Assembly: GCF_021646545.1 (NCBI RefSeq) | Contig: NZ_JAKIRP010000014.1 | Location: 62,001 to 126,000, forward strand | Direction: 5' to 3' | Length of the DNA: 64,000 nt | Source: Chitinophaga filiformis | GTDB taxonomy: Bacteria > Bacteroidota > Bacteroidia > Chitinophagales > Chitinophagaceae | Shown here: positions 17,129 through 26,667 of the stretch, piece by piece | Numbering within the stretch: position 1 is the stretch's first letter | Layout: every line of letters begins with the position of its first letter | Program-made: the position numbers and the translations under genes | The notes under the pieces: generated by a model | What the model saw: only the letters and a program-made list of their open reading frames with translations | Databases searched by the model: none | What the model was told of the DNA's origin: nothing

Positions 17129-17944
17129 TTATTCAGTAATGATCTCACATTTGAGCTTTGCACCCGCTTCTACCTTCTTCGCGATGTCGGCTCCACCTTC
17201 CTTCACCAGGCATACGGAGAAATTCTCATCTTCCACTTTCGCTACTGCGATCTTACCTAAGGTCTTCTTCCTGTGCATTTTTTTGCCATCTACAGTCAGA
17301 TCGGTCAATTCGTATACCCTGAACTCATCCTGCTCTTTCAGCCCGGCTAAACTACCTGCAACGATCAGGACCCTGATGGCATCCCCGTTACTGCTTTTCT
17401 GTTCTATCTGGGCAATAGAAACGGCTGTTTTCATGTTATCGCGAACGAATTTGTCAATTTCAGGCGTCAGTCCTTTCAGGGCATCTTCAAAAGCAGCTTT
17501 CCCCCTGCCAGCGCCGGTGAACCTGCTGGATGCCACTTCTTCTCCACTGTTCACATCCACCACCGCAAGGTCGAACAACAGTTCAGATACATTGGTATTA
17601 GTGATCCCTAAAGGCAGATTGGATGGTTTGGTTTCTACACTGGCTTTCAATATGTTACCGGTAATGATATATTGTGCGCCTAAAGATTTTGCCTGTGCCA
17701 GGGCTCCCGCATCGGGATTAGCCTGTCCTATTCCTGTCTTGATCTGCTCCAGCTTATTTTTCTCTATCATAGAAAATCCTCTCAGTCTCAGGGTAGCATC
17801 ATATACAGCATCCTGTATGGCTGTTACATATTCAGTCCTGTCAGCACTTTTAAAAGGTGCTACACCGATCAGATTTTTGTTTTGAGCGAAAGCAGATGAG
17901 AAAGCAACAATGCCGCATAAAACGGATAATACTCTTTTTGTCAT
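17129..17944 (-). CDS. CsgG/LpoB-like secreted protein
   Basis: A 271-residue protein with an N-terminal signal peptide (MTKRVLSVLCGIVAFSSAFAQ). The mature part looks like the CsgG/FlgO nucleotide-binding-like fold: IGVAPFK, LRGFSMIEKNKLEQI (a typical 'R..F.vi.r..l' segment), SLGAQYIITGNILKA and LFDLAVVDVNSGEEVASSRFTGAG. The C-terminal 70 residues (LIVAGSLAGLKEQDEFRVYE, KTLGKIAVAKVEDENFSVCLVKEGG) resemble a beta-rich domain found in related Bacteroidota proteins. There is no lipobox Cys, so it is not a standard curli-pore lipoprotein. No curli-type csg genes are nearby. Periplasmic function unknown. Confidence 0.7.
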   Translation of the reverse strand: MTKRVLSVLCGIVAFSSAFAQNKNLIGVAPFKSADRTEYVTAIQDAVYDATLRLRGFSMIEKNKLEQIKTGIGQANPDAGALAQAKSLGAQYIITGNILKASVETKPSNLPLGITNTNVSELLFDLAVVDVNSGEEVASSRFTGAGRGKAAFEDALKGLTPEIDKFVRDNMKTAVSIAQIEQKSSNGDAIRVLIVAGSLAGLKEQDEFRVYELTDLTVDGKKMHRKKTLGKIAVAKVEDENFSVCLVKEGGADIAKKVEAGAKLKCEIITE

Positions 17945-18022
17945 GGCTAGGTATTAATTTGAAATAGCGCTCAAAATTAACGACTATTCCCTTATATATA
18001 TACTTTTTCTTGATAAATGACC

Positions 18023-21000
18023 TTAACCGGCTGGCTGGTCCTGTTTCACAGGCAGGATAATCGTAAACGTTGCCCCGTGTTTTTCACGGCTGTGCGCTGT
18101 GATCAGACCATGATGCTTATCAATGATCTTGCGTGCAACTGCCAGACCGATACCGGTACCTTCGTACTGATCTTTGGTATGCAAACGCTGAAAGAGCACA
18201 AATATTTTATCGAGGTATTTTTCATCAAACCCTATCCCATTGTCGGATATAGAGATACATACAAACGGGCCTTCAGGATCGGCCTCACTTTCAAATCTTT
18301 TTTCCTTAATGCGGTTGGCGGTAATAGTGATAACAGGTTGTACGCCGTCAGCGGAGAACTTGAACGCATTACTCAACAGGTTCTGGAACACCTGTCTTAA
18401 CTGTGCCGGTACTGCTTCTATGACCGGCATAGGGCCTACAGTGACGGTTGCGTTCTTTTCCTGAATAAGTACCTCAAGATCAGAGAGTATCTCCCTGATA
18501 ATTACTTCCAGGTTCACCTGTTCAAAGAAACTTGCCTGCGACAAGCGGGAGAACCGCAGCAGGTCATTGATCAGGTTTGTCATACGCGAAGAAGAGCTGA
18601 TAATACGGTTCAGGTAATCTACCGCCTTATCTTCCATATTATCCTGATAGCGTTCCTTCAGCATGTTCCCGAACATGTGGATCTTACGGAGGGGTTCTTT
18701 CAGATCGTGCGATGCAACAAAGGCGTATTGCTGTAACTCAGCGTTGCTGCTTTCCAGTTCCTGGTTGGCTTTTTGCAACGCAATGGTACGTTCCTGTATA
18801 CGCTGCTCCATGATCTCGGCAGCCATCTTCTGTTCGTTGATGTCGGTGCTGGTACCTACCAGGACCGTGGACCAGCCATCTATGTCTTTTTGTACCCGTG
18901 TTCTGTGCAGAAACCAGTCATATCGTCCCTCGCGGTGTCTGATGCGCAGTTCCATGGAAAAATCGGCTTTGGTCTTAACTGCCTGCCCCCATTTTTCTTC
19001 CCAGGCGGCAACATCATCCCGGTGGATCACACTTTTCCATCCTCCTTTCTGTAGTTGCTGCAGCGACTTGCCGGTATAACTGATAAACTGCTCATTCACA
19101 AAGTTTACCGCTCCCAGATGATCAGCTGTCCAGAGTATAAGTGGTATTGATTCTGCCAGGAAACGTTTTTCCTCCCGGTTCACTTCTGCCAGTTCCTCCG
19201 CATGACGCAGGGTTGTTACATCCATCATGGATCCCAGCATCCGGTAAGGCTTGTCATTTTCATCCATCATCAGGTACCCACGGTCCAGTACATACGCATA
19301 ACTGCCATCGGCACGGCGCAACCTGTAACCTTCCGACCACTGGCTTTGTTTGCTGCTGACAGCCCCGGCGATACTATTACCAACACGCTCTCTGTCATCC
19401 GGATGAATATTTTCCAGCCAGAAGGCACGGCTATTCGTACCGCCTTTGGCAAAACCGTAAACAGCATAGAAGTTATCACTCCACCATACATTGTTGGAGA
19501 TGAGGTTCCAGTCCCATATAGTATCGTTGGTAGCTTTTGACACCAGGCGGAAACGTTCTTCACTCACCGTCAGCTCACGGGTTCTTTCCAGCACTTTATA
19601 TTCCAGATCAGCATTGAGGTTGCGCAGGCTCTCTCTCACGCGTACCAGTTCTTCATAACTTCCCCGCAGCCGGTTTTCTGCTTCTTTGATAACGGTAATA
19701 TCCACAAAGGTGATCACTACGCCATCCGTTTGTTTGTCCTGGCGGATGTAAGGCAGGATCTTCATCAGGTAGATATTCCCGTTGCTCAGCGTCATTTCTT
19801 TCTCCAGAGTATTCCTCTGCCTGATCACAGTATGGATATCCTCTATCATGCTATCCTGCCGGATATTGGTGGATATATGATGGATAGGACGCCCTATATC
19901 CGAAGGTATCAGGTTGATCATTTTTACAGCAGCCGGATTGAACTTACGGATCCGCAGTTGCGCATCGACAAATACCTGCGCGATGTCGGTACTGCGGAAA
20001 TAGTTATTCATGTCGTCATTCAGCGACTGCAGTTCCTTGATCTTCAGTTGATGCTCTGTGTTCAGGGTGTGCAGCTCTTCATTCAACGACTGTAGTTCCT
20101 CATTGCTGGATTGCAGTTCTTCGTTGGCGGAAAGCAGCTCCTCATTAGTGGACTGTAGTTCCTCATTGGAAGTCTCCAGTCCTTCAATAGCCATCTGCAG
20201 ATTGGTACGTGTTTCACTCAGCTCAGCCTCCAGCGACATGATATGTTCTTTTATATCCCCCGGCTGCTGGTCGGTGTCGGGTATTTCTCCCAATGCGTTT
20301 GCCCTGTCATGATCTTCGTTGAATACTATCATCGTTTGCTGATCACTGCCATTTCCATTGACAGGTTTGATCAGCAGGTTCACAAACCTCAGGCCTTCCG
20401 GTGTATTCATTTTCACTCCCTTCATCACTGCTTTCTGCTCTGCTCCCCAGGCCTGCCTCAATGCAATATTCAGTGCCATGGACAATTCGTTCGGCACCAT
20501 CTTCAGCAGGTTCAGGTTCAGCTTTTTTTCCGGCAGGGAGAGGTACTTTTTATAATTCCCTATTGCCTCCCGGATCTCATAGGTCTTATCGATATATACA
20601 GCGGCAAAACCAAATTCTTCGGCCATCACATCACGGAATTCCTCCAGCACACTGTTCATTTTCTTTTCTGCCGTTGCCAGGCGGCCGCTGGCATTATTAC
20701 GTATCTCGCGAGTCTGGCGGATGTATTCCAGCGGGCTGTAAAGATTATCAGGCAACGTGCCACGTGTATTGTCCGTCTTCCGGTAGATCTTCCATTTCTG
20801 GTGTACCTCTTCCAATCCTCCCCGTATCAGTGAGGCAGATTCACTGGGCCCGAGAAACAGATATCCTCCTGCGTTCAATCCGAAATGGAGAGAAGACAGC
20901 ACCTGCCTTTGGAGCAAATTCTCCATATATATGAGCATGTTGCGGCAGGTAACGAGGTCGTTCTTTATAAAGGGAGGATCTTTTAAAATATTATGGCGTG

Positions 21001-22165
21001 CAAATACGATCTGCTTCCGCAGGCGTGGAGCGATCAGGTATTGCTTATCTTCTTTTATGAAATATTTCTTCAGTAGTGCCGGGTCCATATCTTTTCCAAT
21101 GGCAGCAGGATAGCTGCCTTTCGCTGCCAGCTCGATGGCATTGCTGTCTATATCTGTAGCAAAGATCTTTACCTCCAGCCACTTGTTCTTTTCCTGCAGG
21201 CATTGATCAAGCAACATAGCCAGCGTATAGGCTTCCTCACCGGTGCTGCAGGCGGTAACCCATATTTTCAGTATATCTCCTTCTTCTTTCTCCTCCACCA
21301 GCTTACTGAGTACATGTTCCTTCAAATACTGAAATGCCGACTTATCACGGAAGAAACAGGTAACCCCGATCAGAAATTCCCTGCCCAGGGCCTTACTTTC
21401 TTCCCCGCTTTGCCGCAGCAGCTGCAAATATTCATCCAGGCTCCTTACACTTAACTGCGCCATCCTTTTGGCAATACGGCGTGTAATGGTAGGCGGTTTA
21501 TAGTGACTAAAATCCTGTCCGCTGTGCTCTTTGACCAGCTGGAAAACTTCCGTTAGCACGTGTTCCTCTATCTTGCCGTTAAAGATCTCGACCGGCATGT
21601 CCTGTATGTAATTATATATTTCGGAGGGCATAAATTCCGGCGCCAGTACATAATCTACATTTTCAGAACTGATCACACTAAGTGGCATACCGTCAAATTT
21701 CGCGGTGCCCGGCTCCTGGGCCATAACCATGCCCCCGGCCTTTTTAATGGCAGCAGCCCCTTTGGTACCATCGGTACCGGTGCCAGAAAGGATGATACAA
21801 ATGGCAGAACGGCCCTTATCTTTTGCAAGCGAAAAAAGGAAGGTATCAATCGCGGTATTAGGCGCTTTTTCGGTTGGCTTTTGCAACAACCGGAGACGCC
21901 CCTGTTCTATAATGATCTCTTTATTATTGGGAATAACATATATACAATCGCTCTCAACCAACATATCCTCCTCTACTTCCCGGACCTGCATGTTGGTATG
22001 CTTGGATACAAGCTCCACCAGCAGGCTCTTATAATCGGGGGACAGATGTTGTATGATTACAAACGATAGATTGCCGTATTCCGGCATATTGTCGAAGAAT
22101 TCATGAATGGCTTCCAATCCACCGGCAGAGGCTCCTATTGCTACTATGTAATTCGCTTTCTTCAT
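18023..22165 (-). CDS. CheB-CheR-PAS-histidine kinase fusion protein
   Basis: A 1380-residue soluble signalling protein. Residues about 1-190 are a CheB methylesterase domain with the intact triad Ser13 (GASAGG), His40 (IIQHLSP) and Asp132 (SGTGTDG), but no receiver domain. About 200-460 are CheR methyltransferase (TCFFRDKSAFQYL; SAM-binding VTACSTGEEAYTLAMLL; FATDID; CRNMLIYM). About 640-720 form a coiled coil with repeated NEELQS units. PAS domains follow at about 722-830, 868-985 and 1000-1115. The HisKA domain has phospho-acceptor His1153 (ASHDLKEPLRKIHMF), and the ATPase has SDNGIGFDEKYLDKIFVLFQRLH and GTGIGLAVARKI. Such fusions are not tied to flagellar chemotaxis. The Rcp1-like response regulator at 23053 is a plausible partner. 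Confidence 0.93.
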   Translation of the reverse strand: MKKANYIVAIGASAGGLEAIHEFFDNMPEYGNLSFVIIQHLSPDYKSLLVELVSKHTNMQVREVEEDMLVESDCIYVIPNNKEIIIEQGRLRLLQKPTEKAPNTAIDTFLFSLAKDKGRSAICIILSGTGTDGTKGAAAIKKAGGMVMAQEPGTAKFDGMPLSVISSENVDYVLAPEFMPSEIYNYIQDMPVEIFNGKIEEHVLTEVFQLVKEHSGQDFSHYKPPTITRRIAKRMAQLSVRSLDEYLQLLRQSGEESKALGREFLIGVTCFFRDKSAFQYLKEHVLSKLVEEKEEGDILKIWVTACSTGEEAYTLAMLLDQCLQEKNKWLEVKIFATDIDSNAIELAAKGSYPAAIGKDMDPALLKKYFIKEDKQYLIAPRLRKQIVFARHNILKDPPFIKNDLVTCRNMLIYMENLLQRQVLSSLHFGLNAGGYLFLGPSESASLIRGGLEEVHQKWKIYRKTDNTRGTLPDNLYSPLEYIRQTREIRNNASGRLATAEKKMNSVLEEFRDVMAEEFGFAAVYIDKTYEIREAIGNYKKYLSLPEKKLNLNLLKMVPNELSMALNIALRQAWGAEQKAVMKGVKMNTPEGLRFVNLLIKPVNGNGSDQQTMIVFNEDHDRANALGEIPDTDQQPGDIKEHIMSLEAELSETRTNLQMAIEGLETSNEELQSTNEELLSANEELQSSNEELQSLNEELHTLNTEHQLKIKELQSLNDDMNNYFRSTDIAQVFVDAQLRIRKFNPAAVKMINLIPSDIGRPIHHISTNIRQDSMIEDIHTVIRQRNTLEKEMTLSNGNIYLMKILPYIRQDKQTDGVVITFVDITVIKEAENRLRGSYEELVRVRESLRNLNADLEYKVLERTRELTVSEERFRLVSKATNDTIWDWNLISNNVWWSDNFYAVYGFAKGGTNSRAFWLENIHPDDRERVGNSIAGAVSSKQSQWSEGYRLRRADGSYAYVLDRGYLMMDENDKPYRMLGSMMDVTTLRHAEELAEVNREEKRFLAESIPLILWTADHLGAVNFVNEQFISYTGKSLQQLQKGGWKSVIHRDDVAAWEEKWGQAVKTKADFSMELRIRHREGRYDWFLHRTRVQKDIDGWSTVLVGTSTDINEQKMAAEIMEQRIQERTIALQKANQELESSNAELQQYAFVASHDLKEPLRKIHMFGNMLKERYQDNMEDKAVDYLNRIISSSSRMTNLINDLLRFSRLSQASFFEQVNLEVIIREILSDLEVLIQEKNATVTVGPMPVIEAVPAQLRQVFQNLLSNAFKFSADGVQPVITITANRIKEKRFESEADPEGPFVCISISDNGIGFDEKYLDKIFVLFQRLHTKDQYEGTGIGLAVARKIIDKHHGLITAHSREKHGATFTIILPVKQDQPAG

Positions 22166-22397
22166 CCGATGATTAATGACTAACGAATAACCATTTTCGT
22201 ACCAATTTGTACAGTTATGACGTACACTGGTCCTGTTACGATGTGTTTGGGGATGAAGTCCGGGGGGTGTGAAAACTATTCAATGTTCAGGTCTGCAGCT
22301 ATACCAGCCTGGCTTTAGGTGTGATCCGGGCATTCCCGTAAAGTGTGGGGTCAGGATTTAATTTTTACTTAAAACAGTAAATAGCCTTAATGAATAT

Positions 22398-22976
22398 TTA
22401 TTGTTGCGCCTGTGCCGCGATGGCCCACGCCTTAAATTTCAGGAATGTGTCGGTGGCAGCATCCAGCATTCTTTGCCGCTGTTCTTCAGTACCATGGTAG
22501 CCATTAAGATAGTGGGCAAATGTTTCCCAGTAAGACTCCGTATCAGTGCCATATCCATTGAAAAAAGTCATGGCCCTGGGCAACTCCGGCGACTGTACGT
22601 TCCGCAGCAGCAGATGGTAGATCAGGTGTCCTTCCAATGTAAGGTATTCCAGTACATACATCACACCTAAGGCCTGGGCGTTGTCAGTGATCTCAGGCAG
22701 GTCTGTACTGAGGGAGGGTTCGGCTGCAGGCCCTCCGGTGATGGCGGCAATATCATCCAGCAGGAGAGGCGCCTTCCTTCTCCGTTCGAATCCTCCCGGA
22801 AAGGAAATATCCATATGCGCAGCAATATGCTGTTCCAGCGGATAATAATATCCGTAAAACAGTTCTAGCAGCCTGACATATTCCTCAGGCGTACTCACCT
22901 TCTTTATAATGGGGATTAGTACACTTTCCAGCTCCTGATGCTGTTTATTCGTACGTTCCCTTAACAATTCGATCAT
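22398..22976 (-). CDS. Biliverdin-producing heme oxygenase
   Basis: A 192-residue all-helical protein of the bacterial heme oxygenase family, which opens heme to biliverdin, CO and iron in the cytoplasm. The proximal heme ligand is predicted as His13 (RERTNKQHQELE). The distal helix is represented by ALGVMYVLEYLTLEGHLI, where many homologues have YVLEGSTLGG; the substituted Tyr and Glu are unusual. The C-terminal part (ESYWETFAHYLNGY...FLKFKAWA) is normal. Such genes usually accompany bacteriophytochromes, supplying the chromophore. Here the neighbours are an Rcp1-like regulator and the CheB-CheR kinase, but no phytochrome. It could instead release iron from the heme taken up by the island at 26.7-41.1 kb. 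Confidence 0.85.
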   Translation of the reverse strand: MIELLRERTNKQHQELESVLIPIIKKVSTPEEYVRLLELFYGYYYPLEQHIAAHMDISFPGGFERRRKAPLLLDDIAAITGGPAAEPSLSTDLPEITDNAQALGVMYVLEYLTLEGHLIYHLLLRNVQSPELPRAMTFFNGYGTDTESYWETFAHYLNGYHGTEEQRQRMLDAATDTFLKFKAWAIAAQAQQ

Positions 22977-23052
22977 TGTACAATACAGTTATAAGTTGTT
23001 AAGAGTCATTAAAATTACGCTGAATAAACGTCAGGACCGTGTGGAAAGATTT

Positions 23053-23502
23053 CTACGGTAGTTGTACGACGGTAAACCAGTAAGTATGCAGCATGCGGGC
23101 AAATGCCACAAGATCAGAGAAATTGGCCGGTTTAATGGTATAACTGTTTACGCCAAGCTCATAACATTTTGCGATATCCTTCGCTTCGGTGGAGGTGGTC
23201 AGGATAATGATGGGTAACCATTTCAGGTTGGCATGTTCTTTTATTTCCCGTAAAGCTTCACGCCCGTCTTTTCGGGGCATATTCAGGTCAAGTAATATAA
23301 TACTGGGAAAAGGGTATTTTTCATCATCTGCATATTTTCCCTGCCTGTTCAGATAAAACATTAGTTCTTCTCCATTCTCCACAAAAAGCAATTCAGCATC
23401 AGCGCCACTTTCTTCAAATGCCACCTTTATAAGCTCCCTGTCGTCTGCGTCATCATCTGCCACAAGTATACACTTCCTGTTACGTAGCACCTTTTTGATC
23501 AT
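23053..23502 (-). CDS. Rcp1-like single-domain response regulator
   Basis: A 149-residue stand-alone receiver domain. The acidic pocket is Asp16-Asp18 (ILVADDDADDRE), the phospho-acceptor is Asp72 (LLDLNMPRKDG), the conserved Thr is in LTTSTEAKDI and the conserved Lys is Lys124 (YTIKPANF). The insertion after the second strand (YLNRQGKYADDEKYPFP) and the NMPRKDG motif are typical of Rcp1, the partner of cyanobacterial phytochrome-type kinases. It has no output domain. Heme oxygenase is 76 bp downstream on the same strand and the CheB-CheR-PAS kinase follows. The three could form a small phosphorelay module. Confidence 0.9.
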   Translation of the reverse strand: MIKKVLRNRKCILVADDDADDRELIKVAFEESGADAELLFVENGEELMFYLNRQGKYADDEKYPFPSIILLDLNMPRKDGREALREIKEHANLKWLPIIILTTSTEAKDIAKCYELGVNSYTIKPANFSDLVAFARMLHTYWFTVVQLP

Positions 23503-23572
23503 CCAGTTTTCGATTTAACGGCTAAAATTACTTAAATAAACTTGCAAAAATGTCAATAGCATGGGAATTGTG

Positions 23573-23611
23573 CCTTAGGTCCCATCATCTGCGATGATGG
23601 GACCTCTAAGG
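23573..23611. other. Strong perfect hairpin downstream of the S41 protease gene
   Basis: AGGTCCCATCATC (23577-23589) pairs perfectly with GATGATGGGACCT (23593-23605) across a three-base loop, and CCTT/AAGG extend the stem. There is no T-tract on either side. It lies in the 263-bp gap between the S41 gene (3' side) and the response regulator (5' side). It could terminate the S41 transcript, protect its end or act in the regulator's leader. Confidence 0.75.
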
Positions 23612-23765
23612 ACTTATAAACTTAAAGAAACTTTATTATTGTGACTGAAAGTCGGATTTGGGCTTAACAAACAGCACTTTTAATTAGGAAGCTGTTGCAA
23701 AGGTATGCAGCAGTATACCTAAAGGCAGATCAAATCGGGAAAAAACATTACGATATAAGGAAATA

Positions 23766-25250
23766 TTAGCGCAGTTTTAACCTCGTTTCAATCATACCAT
23801 TAAAGGATACCGGTCCCATGTGTAATACTGGTTCTACCGGTGCAACCCTTCCGGATGGATGACCTTCTATATAATTCAGCGCGGACATTACACACGTTTC
23901 TCCCGGATCTCCAAAATCGTTTCTGACATCATCTTCAGCAGGTATATCCACGTCCATGCCATGGAAATAATCGCCATCTCCGTTGGCATTCTGCATATAA
24001 AAATTGGACAAGTACACGGTGTACTTATCGATCTTGATACCAAAGAAACCTACAGGCTTTCCGTAAGTCTTCGACCCTACCAGTTTTACCGGCATATAAG
24101 GCTTCAGGCTGTTAATAACCAGTTCACTGGCAGAGGCGGTATTACCACTCACAATAAATACCACCTGTTTCACAGAGTTAAGCGAACCATCACTGGTGAA
24201 CTTAAATGTATTACCGGCAACGGTATAATCCAGATCAGCATAAGTAGCCCAGTGCCCATTCCACATCACAGGTTCGCCAGCACTGTTGCGGTACAGCTGC
24301 TCTTTCAGGATAGGCGCCTGCCCTTTCTGCAGCAAGTCGTTGAAGTACTCGATGTACATCACCTTACCATCCAGCGAATTTGGTGCTATCTGATTTGCCA
24401 GATATTCAGCAGATTCTGTATAACCTCCTCCGTTATAACGCAGATCCACTATCAGCGAGGTTACCCCATCTGTCACAAATTTGGCAAAAGCCTGGTCTAT
24501 AGCTGCTTTAGTTACAGTCTTTGCAGAGAAACGGCCATATGCAATGTATCCGACTTTCTGCGTTCCTGCAGTGAGTGTGGCCGTTTTCAATACCGCAGAG
24601 GATGTATACTGGCTCTTCGTCAGGTTGACCACTTCAGGTACGCCAGGCGTCTTTTCAACCGCCATTGTTACGGTAGGGTTGTCCAGGGCCGCCTCGATGA
24701 ATGCACCAGATGAAGCATTCACCGGGGTGCCATTGATAGACAGCACTTTCATTCCCCGGGTAAGACCAGCTTTAGCCGCAGGAGACGCCGGATATACGAT
24801 ACGGATACGGACCTCATTTCCCGAGGCGGAAAGCCCCAGTCCCAGATCGTCTCCTTTGTCATTGAGATCAATTGCACCCTTCCTGCCGCCACTAAGGCTT
24901 TCTTCTGTTATAAAGGAATATTTCGGATGACCGGGAACACCTGAATACTCATAGGCTTCACCGGTAAGAGGATTGGTCTTGAATTGTGTAATAGCGTACA
25001 GTTCCCGCTGATAATTGGACAGTACATTCCCGCCAGTCGCATATTGCCGGGGTTTAAAAACATCTACTGCAGGTAATGCATCATACCAGAGGTAGATCTG
25101 TTTGGCATAAAGATACAGTGAGTCCGTTGTTAACTGCTCCCGGGAACCTTCAGCAGGCGGGGTAGGTGTGTCTGTCTGCTTATCTTTTTTACAGGCAAAC
25201 CATAACAAGGATAAAAACAAAAGTTGGACTAGGGAATAATTCTTTTTCAC
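23766..25250 (-). CDS. S41 family (C-terminal processing type) serine protease lipoprotein
   Basis: A 494-residue protein with a lipoprotein signal (LLFLSLLWFAC), so it sits in the cell envelope. After an N-terminal helical region (YAKQIYLWYDALPAV) comes a PDZ domain at about residues 135-215 (IRIVYPASPAAKAGLTRGMKVLSINGTPV). The protease core has LIVDLRYNGGGYTESAEYLA, the catalytic Ser in VSGNTASASELVINSL near residue 371, and the Lys in GSKTYGKPVG. This Ser/Lys dyad layout is that of tail-specific proteases. Similar lipoproteins are common in Bacteroidota and probably degrade or process periplasmic proteins; the target is unknown. It is divergent from glutamine synthetase across 381 bp. Confidence 0.9.
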   Translation of the reverse strand: MKKNYSLVQLLFLSLLWFACKKDKQTDTPTPPAEGSREQLTTDSLYLYAKQIYLWYDALPAVDVFKPRQYATGGNVLSNYQRELYAITQFKTNPLTGEAYEYSGVPGHPKYSFITEESLSGGRKGAIDLNDKGDDLGLGLSASGNEVRIRIVYPASPAAKAGLTRGMKVLSINGTPVNASSGAFIEAALDNPTVTMAVEKTPGVPEVVNLTKSQYTSSAVLKTATLTAGTQKVGYIAYGRFSAKTVTKAAIDQAFAKFVTDGVTSLIVDLRYNGGGYTESAEYLANQIAPNSLDGKVMYIEYFNDLLQKGQAPILKEQLYRNSAGEPVMWNGHWATYADLDYTVAGNTFKFTSDGSLNSVKQVVFIVSGNTASASELVINSLKPYMPVKLVGSKTYGKPVGFFGIKIDKYTVYLSNFYMQNANGDGDYFHGMDVDIPAEDDVRNDFGDPGETCVMSALNYIEGHPSGRVAPVEPVLHMGPVSFNGMIETRLKLR

Positions 25251-25631
25251 CGCGAAGGTTTTAAGTTGACCGTAGAATAGTACAATCCCATGAAATTACG
25301 AAAAAACGCAGAGAAGTGGCATATGAGCCGGATCATATATAATCAAAATACAATCACATTGTAGACAAAAAACCATTAATCCACCTCAAACAAATAACTA
25401 AAGCATTGTTTACCAGATTTTTAATATCCCCACTTTCGGGGACTTCTAATTCTTATTCCGGGGATTGACAAACACAACATTTATAACTTTCTTTGCACTT
25501 CGAATATTTGCCAGCTTTTATACACCACATTAGGGGAAACGGGATACAAAAATACACGAGGGATTGTCGTCTACAATCTCCTGACAACCATTTGTAATTA
25601 GTGAACATAATCCTTAAATATCGACTAATCA
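25251..25631. other. Divergent regulatory region between S41 protease and glutamine synthetase
   Basis: AT-rich, with no gene visible. It contains the candidate glutamine synthetase promoter (25465-25495) and a small CCCC/GGGG stem near 25430-25442. A GGGATTGT/ACAATCTC imperfect inverted repeat lies near 25561-25582 in the glutamine synthetase leader. Confidence 0.6.
25465..25495 (+). promoter_or_regulatory. Candidate promoter of glutamine synthetase
   Basis: TTG (25465-25467) is followed after 20 bases by TTTCTTTG (25488-25495), one mismatch from the Bacteroidota -7 element TAnnTTTG with near-standard spacing. It would give a leader of roughly 130 bases before the ATG at 25632. Confidence 0.5.
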
Positions 25632-26639
25632 ATGATCAAATTTGAGTACATCTGGCTGGATGGCTATCAGCCCACCCAAAGCCTGAGAAGTAAGACCAAA
25701 ATCGAAAAGAGCTTCAGCGGCAAACTGGAAGACCTTCCAATGTGGAGTTTTGATGGTTCATCAACCAGGCAGGCTCCGGGCGGTTCATCTGACTGCCTTT
25801 TAAAACCTGTTTTCTTCGTTAAAGATCCGCAGAGAAAAGACGCGTACCTGGTAATGTGTGAAGTACTGGATGCTTCCGGTAAACCACACCCTTCCAATGG
25901 CCGCGCTACCATTGAAGATGACGATAATGACTTCTGGTTCGGTTTCGAGCAGGAGTATTTCTTATGGAATCCTGCCAGCAACAAGCCTCTCGGCTTCCCT
26001 GATGGCGGATATCCTAACCCACAGGGTCAGTACTACTGCTCTGTAGGTACCAACAACGCTTTCGGACGTGAGATCGTGGAAGAACACCTGGACGTGTGCA
26101 TTGAAGCAGGTCTGAACGTGGAAGGTATCAATGCTGAAGTAGCTGCCGGCCAGTGGGAATTCCAGATCTTCGCTAAAGGTGCGAAAGAAGCTGGTGACCA
26201 GATCTGGATTGCCCGTTATTTACTGGAAAGAATTGGTGAGAAATATGGTGTTTCCATCAACTGGCATTGTAAACCATTAGGTACACTGGACTGGAACGGT
26301 TCCGGTATGCACGCTAACTTCTCTAACACCTTGCTGAGAACAGCTGGTAACAAAGTTATCTACGATAAAGTGTGTGAAGCCTTCCGCCCTGTTGTAAAAG
26401 AACATATCGACGTATACGGTGCTGACAACCATTTACGTCTGACTGGTCTGCACGAAACTGCGTCTATCCATGACTTCAGCTATGGCGTGTCTGACCGTGG
26501 CGCTTCTATCCGCATACCTGTAGCTACTGTAGAAAGAGGCTGGAAAGGTTATCTGGAAGACAGACGCCCGAATTCTGCAGCAGACCCATATAAAGTGGCT
26601 GCGCGGATCATCAAAACAGTAAAATCAGTAGCTGTGTAA
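25632..26639 (+). CDS. glnII: Glutamine synthetase, type II (GSII, eukaryote-like)
   Basis: A 335-residue cytoplasmic enzyme that makes glutamine from glutamate, ammonia and ATP. The length and motifs are those of the short GSII class rather than the 450-residue GSI. They include FEYIWLDGYQPTQSLRSKTKI, the beta-grasp segment DLPMWSFDGSSTRQAPGGSSDC, the catalytic-domain metal ligands in WFGFEQEYFLW, GINAEVAAGQWEFQI, the ATP-binding NGSGMHANFSN, and DRGASIRIPVATVERGWKGYLEDRRPNSAADPY near the C-terminus. GSII lacks the adenylylation site of GSI, so control is probably transcriptional or by feedback. It stands alone between a divergent promoter region and a strong terminator. Confidence 0.95.
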   Translation: MIKFEYIWLDGYQPTQSLRSKTKIEKSFSGKLEDLPMWSFDGSSTRQAPGGSSDCLLKPVFFVKDPQRKDAYLVMCEVLDASGKPHPSNGRATIEDDDNDFWFGFEQEYFLWNPASNKPLGFPDGGYPNPQGQYYCSVGTNNAFGREIVEEHLDVCIEAGLNVEGINAEVAAGQWEFQIFAKGAKEAGDQIWIARYLLERIGEKYGVSINWHCKPLGTLDWNGSGMHANFSNTLLRTAGNKVIYDKVCEAFRPVVKEHIDVYGADNHLRLTGLHETASIHDFSYGVSDRGASIRIPVATVERGWKGYLEDRRPNSAADPYKVAARIIKTVKSVAV

Positions 26640-26667
26640 GCGCTACTTTATGCATGTAAATAATTGA

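Noticed and set aside
17139..17885. 248-codon plus-strand frame
   Set aside because: Antisense to the CsgG-like gene, whose signal peptide and motifs are clear; composition (Ser/Phe/Leu) is that of a shadow.
22166..22397. Gap before the CheB-CheR kinase checked for a phytochrome or small gene
   Set aside because: Only 232 bp, no open frame of note; a weak GTAC-AAATTG-GTAC inverted repeat near 22200 was too imperfect to report as an operator.
23859..24713. 284-codon plus-strand frame
   Set aside because: Antisense to the S41 protease, which has intact PDZ and catalytic motifs.
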